A DNA stretch of 64,000 nucleotides, taken from Acidovorax radicis (GTDB lineage: Bacteria; Pseudomonadota; Gammaproteobacteria; Burkholderiales; Burkholderiaceae_C). A program made the position numbers and the translations under genes. Positions 36,682-50,680 of this stretch are shown piece after piece (positions within the stretch are counted from its first letter, which is position 1; each line of letters opens with the position of its first letter). The notes under the pieces are model-generated. The model was not told the origin of the DNA, made no database searches, and saw nothing but the letters and a program-made list of their open reading frames with translations. The stretch covers positions 372,001 through 436,000 of the forward strand of contig NZ_CP075184.1 in NCBI RefSeq assembly GCF_020510705.1, written 5' to 3'.

Positions 36682-38436
36682 ATGACCTTCTCCGTCCCCG
36701 GCCTGGCAGTCGCCCGTGGCATCGCGATTGGGCGCGCCGTTCTGGTGGCGTCGAGCCGCGTGGATGTGGCGCACTATTTTGTGGAACCCCACCAGGTGCA
36801 GGACGAGATCGAGCGTGTGCGCCGTGGGCGCAATGCCGTGGTCGAAGAGTTGCAGCGCCTGCAGGCCGACATGCCCACCGATGCGCCCCACGAGTTGGCC
36901 GCGCTGTTGGATGTGCACCTCATGCTGCTGCAGGACGAGGCCCTCACGGGCGGCGTCAAGCACTGGATCACGGAACGCCTGTACAACGCCGAGTGGGCGT
37001 TGACCACCCAGCTTGAAGTCATTGCGCGCCAGTTTGACGAGATGGAGGACGAATACCTGCGCGAACGCAAGGCGGACTTGGAGCAGGTGGTGGAGCGCGT
37101 GCTGCGCTACATGAAAGGCGTTGCAGGCCCCGTGGCGCCCCCTGCGAGCAGCCAGCGCCGCAAGACGCAGCAGGACTTGCTGCTCGATGACACGGTGGAC
37201 GTGCCTCTGGTGCTGGTGGCGCATGACTTGTCGCCGGCCGACATGCTGCAATTCAAGCGCAGTGTGTTTGCCGGTTTTGTGACCGACGTGGGCGGCAAAA
37301 CATCGCACACCGCCATCGTGGCGCGCAGCATGGACATTCCGGCCGTGGTGGGCGCGCGCGCCGCCAGCCAACTGGTGCGCCAGGACGACTGGGTCATCAT
37401 CGACGGCGATGCGGGCGTGATCATCGTGGACCCATCGCCCATCATCCTGGCCGAATATGGTTTTCGCCAGCGCCAGGTGGAGCTGGAGCGCGAGCGCCTG
37501 GCGCGCCTGCGCCACACGCCGGCCATCACCATGGACGGCCACAAGATCACACTGCTGGCCAACATCGAACAACCCGGCGATGCCGCGGCTGCCGTGCTCG
37601 CCGGGGCGGTGGGGGTGGGGCTGTTTCGCAGCGAATTCCTCTTCATGGGCAAGTCCGGCAACATGCCTGGCGAGGACGAGCAATACCGTGCGTATTGCGA
37701 AGCCATTGACGGCATGAAGGGGCTGCCCGTCACCATCCGCACCATCGACGTGGGCGCCGACAAGCCCCTGGACAAGGGCCACAAGGACAGCTACCTGAAC
37801 CCCGCGCTGGGTCTGCGCGCCATCCGCTGGAGCCTGGCCGATCCGGCCATGTTCCGCACCCAGTTGCGCGCCGTGCTGCGTGCGGCGGCGCATGGCAAGG
37901 TGAACCTGTTGTTCCCCATGCTGGCGCACACCCACGAGATCCAGCAGACGCTGGCCCAGGTCGACCTGGCGCGTGCCGAGCTGGATGCGCGTGGCGTGCC
38001 GCATGGACCTGTGCAACTCGGCGCGATGATCGAGGTGCCCGCCGCTGCGCTCATGGTGCGCACCTTCCTCAAGTATTTCGACTTCCTCTCGATCGGCACC
38101 AACGACCTGATCCAATACACCCTGGCCATCGACCGCGCCGACGAGGCCGTGGCCCACCTGTACGACCCGCTGCACCCGGCCGTGCTGCGCCTGGTGGCCG
38201 ACGTGATCGCCGAGGGCGCGCGCCAGGGCAAAGAAATCTGTGTGTGTGGAGAAACCGCAGGCGACGTGACCATGACACGCCTGCTGCTGGGCCTGGGCCT
38301 GCGCAGCTTTTCGATGCACCCCGCGCAGATCCTTGCGGTCAAGCAGGAGGTGCTGCGCGCCGACACGCGCAAGCTTGCGCCGTGGGCGCAGCAGGTCCTC
38401 GAAGGTGAAGAGCCAGCGGCGCTGCTGGCGTCGTGA
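36682..38436 (+). CDS. ptsI: Phosphoenolpyruvate-protein phosphotransferase (enzyme I)
   Basis: 584 residues from ATG 36682 (MTFSVPGLAVARGIAIG). Active-site GGKTSHTAIVARS with phospho-His H209, PEP-binding RSEFLFM, and C-terminal EICVCGETAGD with the catalytic Cys. Transfers phosphate from PEP to HPr. Cytoplasmic dimer. The upstream 11 codons of open frame lack family similarity. Downstream, a dispersed repeat lies against the methyltransferase gene. Confidence 0.96.
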   Translation: MTFSVPGLAVARGIAIGRAVLVASSRVDVAHYFVEPHQVQDEIERVRRGRNAVVEELQRLQADMPTDAPHELAALLDVHLMLLQDEALTGGVKHWITERLYNAEWALTTQLEVIARQFDEMEDEYLRERKADLEQVVERVLRYMKGVAGPVAPPASSQRRKTQQDLLLDDTVDVPLVLVAHDLSPADMLQFKRSVFAGFVTDVGGKTSHTAIVARSMDIPAVVGARAASQLVRQDDWVIIDGDAGVIIVDPSPIILAEYGFRQRQVELERERLARLRHTPAITMDGHKITLLANIEQPGDAAAAVLAGAVGVGLFRSEFLFMGKSGNMPGEDEQYRAYCEAIDGMKGLPVTIRTIDVGADKPLDKGHKDSYLNPALGLRAIRWSLADPAMFRTQLRAVLRAAAHGKVNLLFPMLAHTHEIQQTLAQVDLARAELDARGVPHGPVQLGAMIEVPAAALMVRTFLKYFDFLSIGTNDLIQYTLAIDRADEAVAHLYDPLHPAVLRLVADVIAEGARQGKEICVCGETAGDVTMTRLLLGLGLRSFSMHPAQILAVKQEVLRADTRKLAPWAQQVLEGEEPAALLAS

Positions 38437-38444
38437 TCACCAAA

Positions 38445-38495
38445 TTGCTACTGATTTGGTAGCTACTAGCGCTTATGGATAAAGCGCTACAGGTC
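38445..38495 (+). repeat. Dispersed ~50-bp repeat, copy 9, overlapping a gene end
   Basis: TTGCTACTGATTTGGTAGCT, ACTAGCGCTTATGGATAAAG, CGCTACAGGTC. Very close to consensus. It provides the last codons and stop of the convergent methyltransferase gene. Confidence 0.85.
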
Positions 38496-39243
38496 GATTT
38501 GCCATGATTTTTGTGTCGACCCGCTCGATGGGCCGCTCCAGCGCCAACACGCTCCAGTGCACATCGGCGCGGCCCTGCGTGTCGTCGCGGCGGCCGCTGT
38601 AGACCACGGCCAGCCCGTGGCGTGCCCCCTGTTCGGCCGTGGCCTGTGCGGACACATCGAACATGCGACGCCCGTGCGGCACGGGCCCGTGCCGCAACGA
38701 CATCACCATGCGCCCGCCCGGCGAGACCAATGCTGCGGCGCTGCGCATCGCGGTCTCGCGCTCTGGGGCATCCAGGTGCATCCACACGGCGGTCAGCAGG
38801 ACCAGGTCGAAGCGGCGACCGCTGCCGCGCAGCACCGCAAGCTCCGGCAGATGGTCGTCAATCCACTCGATGGGCAGCGCAGCGTGAATCCGCTGGCCTT
38901 CCTGCCGCAGCGCGGCCGTGGGCTCCACGGCCACCACCTGGTGACCCGCTCGGGTCAGCGCCGCCGCGTCCCGTCCCGAGCCAGCGCCGATATCGAGCAC
39001 CCGGCCGGGACGCTGCGGAAACAGGTGGAGAACGTCGCGGTGCACGTCGGCAAACGTGATGCTTTCATACTGCGTCGCCAGGGCGGCGGCATGGGGCCAT
39101 ATCCCGCAGTGCCGGGAATGGAGGGCGTCTTGGTGATATTGGTTGTATGGGTGGTCATGCGGCAAGGCTGCGTGCGTGTGCAGCCCTGGTTTTACCGCAG
39201 GGCGGGCCGCCAAGGGCAATGAAGTGCCAGCGGGCCGGTTCAT
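38473..39243 (-). CDS. Class I SAM-dependent methyltransferase
   Basis: 256 residues. Motif I VLDIGAGSGRDAAAL and the acidic VVAVEP after it are typical of the Rossmann SAM fold; LVLLTAVWMHLDAPER follows. An N-terminal HTHAALPHDHPYNQYHQDAL segment is His-rich. The C-terminal residues PVALYP and the stop are encoded by a dispersed repeat, so the original end has probably been replaced. The methylated substrate is unknown. Confidence 0.84.
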   Translation of the reverse strand: MNRPAGTSLPLAARPAVKPGLHTHAALPHDHPYNQYHQDALHSRHCGIWPHAAALATQYESITFADVHRDVLHLFPQRPGRVLDIGAGSGRDAAALTRAGHQVVAVEPTAALRQEGQRIHAALPIEWIDDHLPELAVLRGSGRRFDLVLLTAVWMHLDAPERETAMRSAAALVSPGGRMVMSLRHGPVPHGRRMFDVSAQATAEQGARHGLAVVYSGRRDDTQGRADVHWSVLALERPIERVDTKIMANRPVALYP

Positions 39244-39248
39244 GTGAG

Positions 39249-39299
39249 TTGCTATAAAATTGGTAGCTATTTGCGCTTGATGGATAAGCGCTAGAGGCC
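39249..39299 (+). repeat. Dispersed ~50-bp repeat, copy 10
   Basis: TTGCTATAAAATTGGTAGCT, ATTTGCGCTTGATGGATAAG, CGCTAGAGGCC. Between EamA and methyltransferase genes, both on the minus strand. Confidence 0.85.
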
Positions 39300-39321
39300 T
39301 GTCGGATTAAAAGCTCATCGG

Positions 39322-40155
39322 TTAGCGCGCCCGCATCCCCATCACTGCCGCGCTGATGATCATCACCGTGGCCAAGGCGATGCTCCAGGTGAATGTGCGG
39401 CCGCTCACCAGGATCAGCAGCGCGGTGGACGCCAGCGGCGTGATGTAGCTCAGGATGCCGATGTGCCGCGCATCCCCGAGCTTGAGCGCCTTGTCCCACA
39501 TGAAAAACGACGCCCCCAGCGGCCCCAGGCCCAGCACCGCCAGCAGCCCCCAGTCGCGCGGTTGCAGCGCCACGGTGGGTTCCAGCGCCACATGGCATAG
39601 CAGCGACAACACGCCCGACACCAAGCCGAACAGCCCAATGGCCGTGGTCGGGAAGGCCGCCACGCGTTTGGTCAGCAACGAGTAGGTGGCCCAGATGAAG
39701 GCCGCCGCCAGCGCGGGCAGATAGCCCCAGGCCAGCGTGCCGCTCAGCTCACGCCCGCCCGCCATGGCGATGGCCGCACCCGCGAAACCCAGCAGCGCGG
39801 CCAGCACATGCGGCAGGCGCAGCGCCACGCCGGGCAGCACCACGGGCGAGAGCACCACGATGAGCAGCGGCCACAGGTAGTTGACGAGGTTGGCCTCTAC
39901 CGGCGGCGCATGGCGCAGCGCAATGAACAGCAGGAAGTGGTAAGCAAACAGGCCATACACACCGAGCGCCAGCGTGCGCAGCGGAATGCGCCACTGCGAC
40001 GGGTCACGCAGCACAAACGGCCAGGCGGGCACGCTGCCGATGATGAGGGCAATGCCCGTGAGCAGGAACGGCGGAATGTGGGTGAGCGAGACGCCCAGCG
40101 AGGCGAGAGAGGCCCACAGCGCGATGGCACCCAGGGCGTACAGATTGGCTTGCAT
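39322..40155 (-). CDS. EamA/DMT family exporter
   Basis: 277 residues from ATG 40155 (MQANLYALGAIALWASLASLG). Ten predicted membrane segments as two EamA repeats; LWASLASLGVSL at the start and the second-half LPALAAAFIWATYSLLTKR are typical, and GPLGASFFMWDKALK lies in the second repeat. Members export amino acids, metabolites or drugs; the substrate is unknown. The AraC regulator gene upstream on the same strand probably controls it. Confidence 0.86.
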   Translation of the reverse strand: MQANLYALGAIALWASLASLGVSLTHIPPFLLTGIALIIGSVPAWPFVLRDPSQWRIPLRTLALGVYGLFAYHFLLFIALRHAPPVEANLVNYLWPLLIVVLSPVVLPGVALRLPHVLAALLGFAGAAIAMAGGRELSGTLAWGYLPALAAAFIWATYSLLTKRVAAFPTTAIGLFGLVSGVLSLLCHVALEPTVALQPRDWGLLAVLGLGPLGASFFMWDKALKLGDARHIGILSYITPLASTALLILVSGRTFTWSIALATVMIISAAVMGMRAR

Positions 40156-40209
40156 GGCGCCGAGCTTACGCGCCCGCATCGTCGCGCAACGGGGGCGCAT
40201 CGTCGCGTG

Positions 40210-40923
40210 TCAACGGTGATTGTCGGTGCGGCGCAGCGCGGCCGTGAGGGCCGAGGGCGAGCGGTAGCCCGTGCGCCGCGCCACCTCGGCCACGGCCATG
40301 CCCGCGCCGCGCAGCAGCCGCGCCTGCGCTAGGCGGTGGCTGCGCAGCCAGGCCATGGCACCCATGCCCTGGTCTTCGTGGCAGCGGGCGGCAAACTGGC
40401 TGGGGCTCAGATGCACCTGGGCGGCCAGGTCGGCCACGGTGAGTTCGCGGTGCCACTGCCCGGCGGCCCATTGCTGCAGCGCAGACCAATCGATGGCTCG
40501 TCTGCGTGCCGTACCGGGCGCTGCAGTGCGCGAGCTGCCGTCGCCTAGCCATGCCTCCAGCAGCAGGGCCGGGCCGTGGGTCTGTGCGAGGGGGCGACCC
40601 TGTTGCAATGCGCTGGCCAGGTAGTGTGCAAGCGGCAGTGCATCAGCGGGCGGCGTGGTCGTGCCGTGGGGGCTGGCGCACCGTGCCCAGTCGGGGTGTG
40701 CACTGTCGAGCACCAGGCACACGCTGCCGCGAGACGATTCAAAGTCGTGGCGATCCCCCGGCGCAATCACGCAGCCGCTGCCGGGTGCCACGCGCACGCC
40801 ACGTCCGGCAATCTCCAGATCCAAAGCGCCGAACAGGCCCAGCAGGATCTGGAAGTGGTCGTGGCTGTGGCTGCCCGGGGATGCGCCGTAGCGTCGCAAA
40901 GAGAGCAAGCCAGCCGGACCCAT
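40210..40923 (-). CDS. AraC family transcriptional regulator
   Basis: 237 residues. N-terminal cupin-like part (SHDHFQILLGLFGALDLEI) and a C-terminal AraC double helix-turn-helix: TVADLAAQVHLSPSQFAARCHEDQ and AVAEVARRTGYRSPSALTAALRR. The short length and lack of a clear ligand pocket motif prevent naming the effector. It sits 54 bases upstream of the EamA exporter and 31 bases after lipA, all on the minus strand. Confidence 0.87.
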   Translation of the reverse strand: MGPAGLLSLRRYGASPGSHSHDHFQILLGLFGALDLEIAGRGVRVAPGSGCVIAPGDRHDFESSRGSVCLVLDSAHPDWARCASPHGTTTPPADALPLAHYLASALQQGRPLAQTHGPALLLEAWLGDGSSRTAAPGTARRRAIDWSALQQWAAGQWHRELTVADLAAQVHLSPSQFAARCHEDQGMGAMAWLRSHRLAQARLLRGAGMAVAEVARRTGYRSPSALTAALRRTDNHR

Positions 40924-40954
40924 ATGCGCTCTGCGGCCTTGCTCGGCGCCAGGC

Positions 40955-41935
40955 TTACACGCCCGCCGCGTGCGCCTGCTGGTCGGCGTGGTAGCTGCTG
41001 CGCACCATGGCGCCCACGGCGGCGTGGCTGAATCCCATCTTGTAGGCCTCTTCCTCGAACATCTTGAACGTGTCGGGGTGCACGTAGCGGCGCACGGGCA
41101 GGTGGCTGTTGCTGGGCGACAGGTACTGGCCGATGGTCAGCATGTCGATGTGGTGCTCGCGCATGTCGCGCATCACCTGCAGGATCTCTTCATCCGTTTC
41201 GCCCAGGCCGACCATGATGCCGCTCTTGGTGGGCACCTTGGGGTGCAGGGCCTTGAACTTTTTCAGCAGGTTCAGGCTGAACTGGTAATCGGAGCCGGGG
41301 CGCGCTTCCTTGTACAGACGCGGCGCGGTTTCCAGGTTGTGGTTCATCACGTCCGGTGGCGCAGCCTTCAGGATTTCGAGCGCGCGGTCGTCGCGGCCAC
41401 GGAAGTCGGGCACCAGGATTTCAATTTGGGTTTGGGGCGATAGCTCGCGGATGTTCTGGATGCATTCCACGAAGTGGCCGCTGCCGCCGTCGCGCAGGTC
41501 GTCGCGGTCCACGCTGGTGATCACCACATACTTGAGCTTGAGCGCGGCAATGGTCTTGGCCAGGTTCAGGGGCTCGTCCTTGTCCAGCGGGTCGGGACGG
41601 CCATGGCCCACGTCGCAGAACGGGCAGCGGCGCGTGCACTTGTCGCCCATGATCATGAAGGTGGCCGTGCCCTTGCCAAAGCACTCGCCGATGTTGGGGC
41701 ACGAGGCTTCTTCGCACACGGTGTGCAGCTTGTGCTCGCGCAAGATGTCCTTGATCTCGTAGAAGCGCGTGGTGGGGCTGCCGGCCTTCACGCGAATCCA
41801 GTCGGGCTTCTTGAGCACCTCGCCTTGTTCCACCTTGATGGGAATGCGCGACAACTTGGCGGCCGCCTTCTGCTTGGCCAAGGGGTTGTAGGCTTCGGTG
41901 GATTGCGCTTCGCGGACGACTTCAGGGGTGCTCAT
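40955..41935 (-). CDS. lipA: Lipoyl synthase
   Basis: 326 residues. Radical SAM enzyme with two [4Fe-4S] clusters: auxiliary cluster [12 protein letters not shown] (C74, C79, C85) and SAM cluster CTRRCPFC (C100, C104, C107). The C-terminal RSSYHAD carries the serine ligand of the auxiliary cluster. Inserts sulfur into octanoyl groups on lipoyl domains. Follows lipB by 15 bases. Confidence 0.97.
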   Translation of the reverse strand: MSTPEVVREAQSTEAYNPLAKQKAAAKLSRIPIKVEQGEVLKKPDWIRVKAGSPTTRFYEIKDILREHKLHTVCEEASCPNIGECFGKGTATFMIMGDKCTRRCPFCDVGHGRPDPLDKDEPLNLAKTIAALKLKYVVITSVDRDDLRDGGSGHFVECIQNIRELSPQTQIEILVPDFRGRDDRALEILKAAPPDVMNHNLETAPRLYKEARPGSDYQFSLNLLKKFKALHPKVPTKSGIMVGLGETDEEILQVMRDMREHHIDMLTIGQYLSPSNSHLPVRRYVHPDTFKMFEEEAYKMGFSHAAVGAMVRSSYHADQQAHAAGV

Positions 41936-41950
41936 GGCTGTAGGCAGAGT

Positions 41951-42646
41951 TCAGGGCGCCAACCGGATGCTGAGCTGCAGGCCCAGCACCTGCGCGGCTT
42001 CTTCCCAGGTGGTGTGGACCCCGATTGTAGAAAGGTCCACCGTTTTCAATCCTGCGTAACCGCAAGGGTTGATGCGGCCATAGGGTTCGAGATCCATCGC
42101 CACGTTGAGCGCCACGCCGTGGTAAGTGCTGTGCCGACTGACCTTGATACCCAGCGCGGCAATCTTGCCCAGCCCGTCAAAGTCGGGGGGCGAGGCTTCC
42201 ACGTTGACGTGTTTTTGGGGGCGCTGGGGCAGCATGGCATGGCTGTGTGGGTCATCCAGCCGGACGTAGATGCCCGGCGCACCACCGACGCGGTGGCCTG
42301 TCACTCCAAAGTGCGCCAGTGTGCGGATCACCGCCTCTTCCACGCGGTAGACATACTCTTTGACGAAGTAGCCCGTGCGTTGCAGGTCGATCAACGGGTA
42401 GGCCACCACCTGGCCAGGGCCGTGATAGGTGACCTGCCCCCCACGGTTGGTGGCGACCACGGGGATCGTCCCCGGGTTCAGCACGTGATCGCTTTTGCCT
42501 GCGATCCCCTGGGTGTAGAGTGGGGCGTGCTCGCACAACCACAGGGTGTCGGTCGTTTCTTGCGTGCGGGCCGCGGTGAAATCCTGCATGGCCTGCACCG
42601 TGGTGGCGTAGTCCACGCGGCCCAGCGTACGAATGTCGATCGTCAT
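41951..42646 (-). CDS. lipB: Octanoyltransferase LipB
   Basis: 231 residues. Octanoyl-ACP:protein transferase with [18 protein letters not shown], catalytic Lys in [15 protein letters not shown] and Cys in [11 protein letters not shown]. Acts before LipA in lipoate assembly. The C-terminal extension beyond VDLSTIGV is helical. Gene order ybeD-like, lipB, lipA is the usual proteobacterial one. Confidence 0.96.
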   Translation of the reverse strand: MTIDIRTLGRVDYATTVQAMQDFTAARTQETTDTLWLCEHAPLYTQGIAGKSDHVLNPGTIPVVATNRGGQVTYHGPGQVVAYPLIDLQRTGYFVKEYVYRVEEAVIRTLAHFGVTGHRVGGAPGIYVRLDDPHSHAMLPQRPQKHVNVEASPPDFDGLGKIAALGIKVSRHSTYHGVALNVAMDLEPYGRINPCGYAGLKTVDLSTIGVHTTWEEAAQVLGLQLSIRLAP

Positions 42647-42728
42647 GGGGTGTGCCTGAGAAGTCAGCGGGCCAGAGCCTCGGTGCCTGAGCGCCGGCGG
42701 GTGTGCCGATGCCTACAGACCGTCAGGC

Positions 42729-43046
42729 CTACAAAACCACCTTTACCATGGGGTGCGACGACAGCCGACGGTATAGGTTGTCCAGTTGTTCGCGGCTGGT
42801 GGCCGTGATGGTGATGGTGACGCCGAGGTAGTTGCCCGCGCGGCTGTCGCGCAGTTCAATGGACGCTGCGTCAAAGGTCGGGTCGAACTGGCGCGCCACT
42901 TCGGTGACTGCGTGCACAAACCCGTCTACCTTGGCGCCCATGACCTTGATCGGAAACTGGGAGGGGTATTCGATCAGGGAGTCTTTGCTCGCATCGCTAC
43001 TCTGTAGGCTGGACTCGTTTTCAGGCGCTGGGGTGGAGGAGGTCAT
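42729..43046 (-). CDS. YbeD/DUF493 family protein
   Basis: 105 residues. The core YPSQFPIKVMGAKVDGFVHAVTEV and the end LDNLYRRLSSHPMVKVVL match the DUF493 (YbeD) ferredoxin-like fold. It has an N-terminal Ser-rich extension of about 25 residues. The family is usually found just upstream of lipB and has been suggested to act as an allosteric or lipoate-related regulator; unproven. Confidence 0.9.
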   Translation of the reverse strand: MTSSTPAPENESSLQSSDASKDSLIEYPSQFPIKVMGAKVDGFVHAVTEVARQFDPTFDAASIELRDSRAGNYLGVTITITATSREQLDNLYRRLSSHPMVKVVL

Positions 43047-43065
43047 GCGGAAGGCCTTTGTCGAA

Positions 43066-43115
43066 TTGCTTCTGATTTGATAGCTTTAAGCGCTTTGCTG
43101 GCAAGCGCTATGGGC
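43066..43115 (+). repeat. Dispersed ~50-bp repeat, copy 11
   Basis: TTGCTTCTGATTTGATAGCT, TTAAGCGCTTTGCTGGCAAG, CGCTATGGGC. Upstream of the ybeD-like gene and about 200 bases before the atp operon. Confidence 0.82.
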
Positions 43116-43253
43116 GGATTGTCTCGATGAGATGTGTGTGCATGGCATGCTCCAAATTGGTGCTGGCGGGTGGTCGGGGCATGGCGAAGGTCGTTGGCAC
43201 ATCACCACAACGGGGCAAGACTAAGCACCCGTTACACGCAGGTCGGCGGATTT

Positions 43254-43284
43254 TTGTCGTGCGCCACGGGTTTTTACTTATAAT
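43254..43284 (+). promoter_or_regulatory. Putative promoter of the atp operon
   Basis: A consensus -10 TATAAT (43279-43284) lies 49 bases before the atpI ATG. The best -35 is a weak TTGTCG (43254-43259) at 19 bases, so the start is inferred mainly from the -10. Confidence 0.5.
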
Positions 43285-43332
43285 TAGAGGCTTTGTGAAA
43301 GTTGCAGTCAGTAACGCGGGTGTCATTCAAGC

Positions 43333-43806
43333 ATGAAAACAATCGCCCCTGAGACTGAAGCTGAGGCTGAAGAACCTGACTTCAAGCCCCTGACTGCCCA
43401 AGAGGCAGCATTGTGGCGACGCAAAAATCCTCCCATTTCGGTGGTGAGGGTGGTAGTGGGTCAAGCGCTGGTTGGCGTGCTGGTGGCTTTGGTGGCCTGG
43501 GCGTTGACGGGCAGGGCGGTGGTGGGGTGGTCGGCGGCCTACGGTGCTTTGGCGGTGGTGGTTCCGGCGGCCTTGTTTGCACGCGGGGTTTCTCGTCACA
43601 AGGCATCTTCCAATCCGCGGGCCGCCATGCTGGGGTTCTTTGGCTGGGAGATCGTGAAGATTGTTTTGACGGTGGCGCTGCTTGCGGCGGCACCTAGGTT
43701 GGTGCCAGGTCTGAGCTGGATGGCTTTGCTGGTAGGCATGGTGATCACAATGAAAACGTACTGGGCGGCGCTTTTGGTGCGACCTAGTGTCCGAAAAACC
43801 GATTGA
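43333..43806 (+). CDS. atpI: ATP synthase subunit I
   Basis: 157 residues, four membrane segments after a charged N-terminal region (ETEAEAEEPDFKPLTAQEAALWRRK). The glycine/alanine-rich helices and FFGWEIVKIVLTVALL agree with beta-proteobacterial AtpI. It assists c-ring assembly and is not essential. First gene of atpIBEFHAGDC. Confidence 0.85.
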   Translation: MKTIAPETEAEAEEPDFKPLTAQEAALWRRKNPPISVVRVVVGQALVGVLVALVAWALTGRAVVGWSAAYGALAVVVPAALFARGVSRHKASSNPRAAMLGFFGWEIVKIVLTVALLAAAPRLVPGLSWMALLVGMVITMKTYWAALLVRPSVRKTD

Positions 43807-43825
43807 TAGAGAGAAGAGTTGTCCG

Positions 43826-45026
<1,201 letters not shown>

Positions 45027-45060
45027 TTCCCGTTCAACGCCACTCTAGAAAGGTGTTGCC

Positions 45061-45531
45061 GTGAGTATCAACGCGACCCTGTTCATTCAGGCCATCGTCT
45101 TCCTGATCCTGGTGTGGTTCACGATGAAATTCGTGTGGCCGCCGATCGCGAAGGCGTTGGATGAACGAGCCCAGAAAATCGCCGATGGCCTCGCTGCCGC
45201 CGACCGTGCCAAATCCGAATTGACCGCTGCCAACCAGCGCGTCGAAAAGGAACTGTCACAAGCGCGCAACGAGACAACGTCCCGTCTGGCTGATGCCGAC
45301 CGACGCGCCCAGGCCATCATCGAAGAAGCCAAGGCACGGGCCACGGAAGAGGGCAATAAGATTGTTGCCTCCGCACGTGCCGAAGCCGAACAGCAAACGG
45401 TGCAAGCCCGCGAAGCACTGCGTGAGCAGGTGGCTGCGCTGGCCGTCAAGGGTGCTGAGCAGATTCTCCGCAAGGAAGTCAATGCCGGCGTTCACGCCGA
45501 CCTGCTCAACCGCCTGAAGACCGAGCTGTAA
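45061..45531 (+). CDS. atpF: ATP synthase subunit b
   Basis: 156 residues from a GTG start, with GAAAGG upstream. One N-terminal membrane segment ([25 protein letters not shown]) followed by a long coiled coil of Ala/Glu/Lys repeats. Peripheral stalk of FoF1. Confidence 0.96.
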   Translation: MSINATLFIQAIVFLILVWFTMKFVWPPIAKALDERAQKIADGLAAADRAKSELTAANQRVEKELSQARNETTSRLADADRRAQAIIEEAKARATEEGNKIVASARAEAEQQTVQAREALREQVAALAVKGAEQILRKEVNAGVHADLLNRLKTEL

Positions 45532-45541
45532 GGGGACACTC

Positions 45542-46084
45542 ATGGCTGAACTCGCCACCATTGCCCGCCCTTACGCCGATGCCCTGTTCAAGGCCGCAAC
45601 TGCGGGTGCGGGCATGGACCTGGCCAGCACTGCTGCCTGGGTCGATGAACTGGCGGCTATTGCTGCCAACCCCCAGTTGCGTCAGCTGGCGGACAATCCC
45701 AAGGTGACAGCAGACCAGGTGTTTGCTGTTGTCACGGGTGTTGCGCGTTTGGCGCAGTCCGACACGGCCAAGAACTTCCTGCGCACGGTTATCGACAATG
45801 GGCGCCTCAACGCGCTGCCGGAAGTCGCTGTGCAGTTTCGTGCCCTCGTGAATCGCCGCAATGGCTCATCGGATGCCGTGGTGTACAGCGCCTTTCCGAT
45901 GGACGCCGCTGCATTGGCTGAGGTGGGCTCTGCGCTTGAAAAACGCTTTGACCGCAAGCTCAATCTCTCCGTTCAGCAGGACAACTCCCTGATCGGTGGC
46001 ATTCGCGTAGTGGTGGGTGACGAGGTGCTGGACACTTCGGTCAAGGCCCGTCTTGAACAAATGAAAGCGGCCCTCATCGCGTAA
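45542..46084 (+). CDS. atpH: ATP synthase subunit delta
   Basis: 180 residues. [15 protein letters not shown] at the start and [26 protein letters not shown] at the end are signature regions. Joins the peripheral stalk to the F1 head. Confidence 0.96.
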   Translation: MAELATIARPYADALFKAATAGAGMDLASTAAWVDELAAIAANPQLRQLADNPKVTADQVFAVVTGVARLAQSDTAKNFLRTVIDNGRLNALPEVAVQFRALVNRRNGSSDAVVYSAFPMDAAALAEVGSALEKRFDRKLNLSVQQDNSLIGGIRVVVGDEVLDTSVKARLEQMKAALIA

Positions 46085-46126
46085 TGCGCGACGAGGACAG
46101 CGAACCAAAGAAGGAAGGAAAGAGTC

Positions 46127-47680
<1,554 letters not shown>

Positions 47681-47720
47681 CGACTTGGACGACCGGATCT
47701 GACGACACAAGGAATCAACT

Positions 47721-48593
47721 ATGGCAACAGGCAAGGAAATACGCGGCCAGATCAAGAGCTTCGAAAATACGAAGAAGATCACGAAGGCCATGGAAATGGT
47801 TTCCGTGTCCAAGATGCGCAAGGCGCAGGAGCGCATGCGCGCGGCCCGCCCTTATAGCGACAAGATCCGCAATATTGCAGCCCATCTCGGACAGGCCAAC
47901 CCAGAGTACGTGCATCCGTTCATGAAGTTGAACGACTCCAAGACGGCCGGACTCATTGTGGTCACCACCGACAAAGGGTTGTGCGGTGGCTTGAACACCA
48001 ACGTACTGCGCAGTGTGACCATGAAGCTGCGCGAACTGCAGGGGCAGGGCGTTTCTGTGGAAGCCGTGGCCATTGGCAACAAGGGCCTGGGTTTTCTCAA
48101 CCGCGTCGGCGCCAAGGTGGTGTCGCACGTGACGCAGCTGGGCGACCGTCCTCATCTCGACAAGCTCATCGGGCCAGTCAAGGTGCTGCTGGACGCTTAC
48201 GCCGAAGGCCGGATCAACGCGGTGTACCTGTCGTACACCAAGTTCATCAACACGGTAAAGCAAGAGCCTGTGGTCGAACAGCTGCTGCCCCTCAGGGCAG
48301 AGGCCATCAAGTCCGACGCCGGCCAGCACAGCTGGGATTACATCTATGAGCCCGATGCACAAAGTGTGATCGATGAGCTGCTGGTGCGTTACGTCGAGTC
48401 GCTGATCTACCAGGCCTTGGCCGAGAACATGGCGTCTGAGCATTCCGCGCGCATGGTGGCCATGAAGGCTGCTACCGACAACGCCGGCAATGTGATTGGT
48501 GAACTGAAGCTGGTCTATAACAAGACCCGCCAGGCAGCGATCACCAAGGAATTGTCGGAGATCGTATCTGGGGCTGCGGCCATCAGCGGCTGA
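47721..48593 (+). CDS. atpG: ATP synthase subunit gamma
   Basis: 290 residues. N-terminal [24 protein letters not shown] and C-terminal [19 protein letters not shown] form the central shaft helices. Rotates inside the alpha/beta head. Confidence 0.97.
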   Translation: MATGKEIRGQIKSFENTKKITKAMEMVSVSKMRKAQERMRAARPYSDKIRNIAAHLGQANPEYVHPFMKLNDSKTAGLIVVTTDKGLCGGLNTNVLRSVTMKLRELQGQGVSVEAVAIGNKGLGFLNRVGAKVVSHVTQLGDRPHLDKLIGPVKVLLDAYAEGRINAVYLSYTKFINTVKQEPVVEQLLPLRAEAIKSDAGQHSWDYIYEPDAQSVIDELLVRYVESLIYQALAENMASEHSARMVAMKAATDNAGNVIGELKLVYNKTRQAAITKELSEIVSGAAAISG

Positions 48594-48624
48594 TCACCGG
48601 TCGCCTCTGCAAGAATCAAACTAA

Positions 48625-50043
<1,419 letters not shown>

Positions 50044-50130
50044 TAGCCCGACGGCTGAGCCGCCATGCCACAGGCGCATGGCTGCCCAGTCCTCAGCGAT
50101 CACGCACCCCACCTTTTTCTAGGAGCAATG

Positions 50131-50547
50131 ATGAACACCATCCACGTTGATGTGGTCAGTGCCGAAGAGTCCATTTTTTCCGGTGAAGCGCGTTTTGTCT
50201 CGCTGCCCGGCGAATCCGGTGAACTCGGTATCTATCCCCGCCACACCCCGCTGATCACCCGCATCAAACCGGGCTCGGTGCGCATCGAGATGGCAGACGG
50301 TGGCGAAGAGTTCGTTTTCGTGGCCGGTGGCATTCTGGAAGTGCAACCTGACTGCGTCACTGTGCTGTCCGACACGGCCATCCGGGGCAAGGATCTGGAC
50401 GACGAAAAGGCCAACAAGGCCAAGGCAGCCGCCGAAGACGCGTTGAAGAACGCTAAGAGCGAACTCGATCTGGCCAAGGCCCAATCCGAGTTGACCGTGA
50501 TGGCAGCTCAGATCGCCGCGCTGCGCAAGTTTCGCCAGAAAAAATAA
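50131..50547 (+). CDS. atpC: ATP synthase subunit epsilon
   Basis: 138 residues. Two ATGs are adjacent (50128 and 50131); the second is five bases from AGGAG, so it is preferred. [17 protein letters not shown] and [16 protein letters not shown] are diagnostic, with the C-terminal helical hairpin [20 protein letters not shown] that can inhibit ATP hydrolysis. A hairpin GCCATGC/GCATGGC precedes it at 50062-50082. Strong terminator follows. Confidence 0.96.
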   Translation: MNTIHVDVVSAEESIFSGEARFVSLPGESGELGIYPRHTPLITRIKPGSVRIEMADGGEEFVFVAGGILEVQPDCVTVLSDTAIRGKDLDDEKANKAKAAAEDALKNAKSELDLAKAQSELTVMAAQIAALRKFRQKK

Positions 50548-50624
50548 GGCGAAGTGATTCGCCCCATGCCTCGCTCAGTCGTTTGAACGGTTGCGCCGGC
50601 TGAGCCGGTTGAGGGCTCACTCAG

Positions 50625-50651
50625 AAAAAACCCGGCGCTGCCGGGTTTTTT
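50625..50651 (+). terminator. Intrinsic terminator of the atp operon
   Basis: A 12-bp stem AAAAAACCCGGC/GCCGGGTTTTTT with loop GCT and a T-run. It lies about 80 bases past atpC and can also serve the convergent gene. Confidence 0.92.
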
Positions 50652-50680
50652 TATGCCTGTGCGGCGGGCGTTTAATCGGT

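Noticed and set aside
36379..38319. 646-codon open frame antisense to ptsI
   Set aside because: High-GC shadow frame rich in Gln, His and Arg; ptsI is clearly the gene.
41474..42808. 444-codon open frame antisense to lipA and lipB
   Set aside because: Covers two well-defined genes and has no recognisable domain.
43108..43326. Short minus-strand open frame upstream of atpI
   Set aside because: 72 codons over a repeat and promoter region, without a ribosome binding site or similarity.
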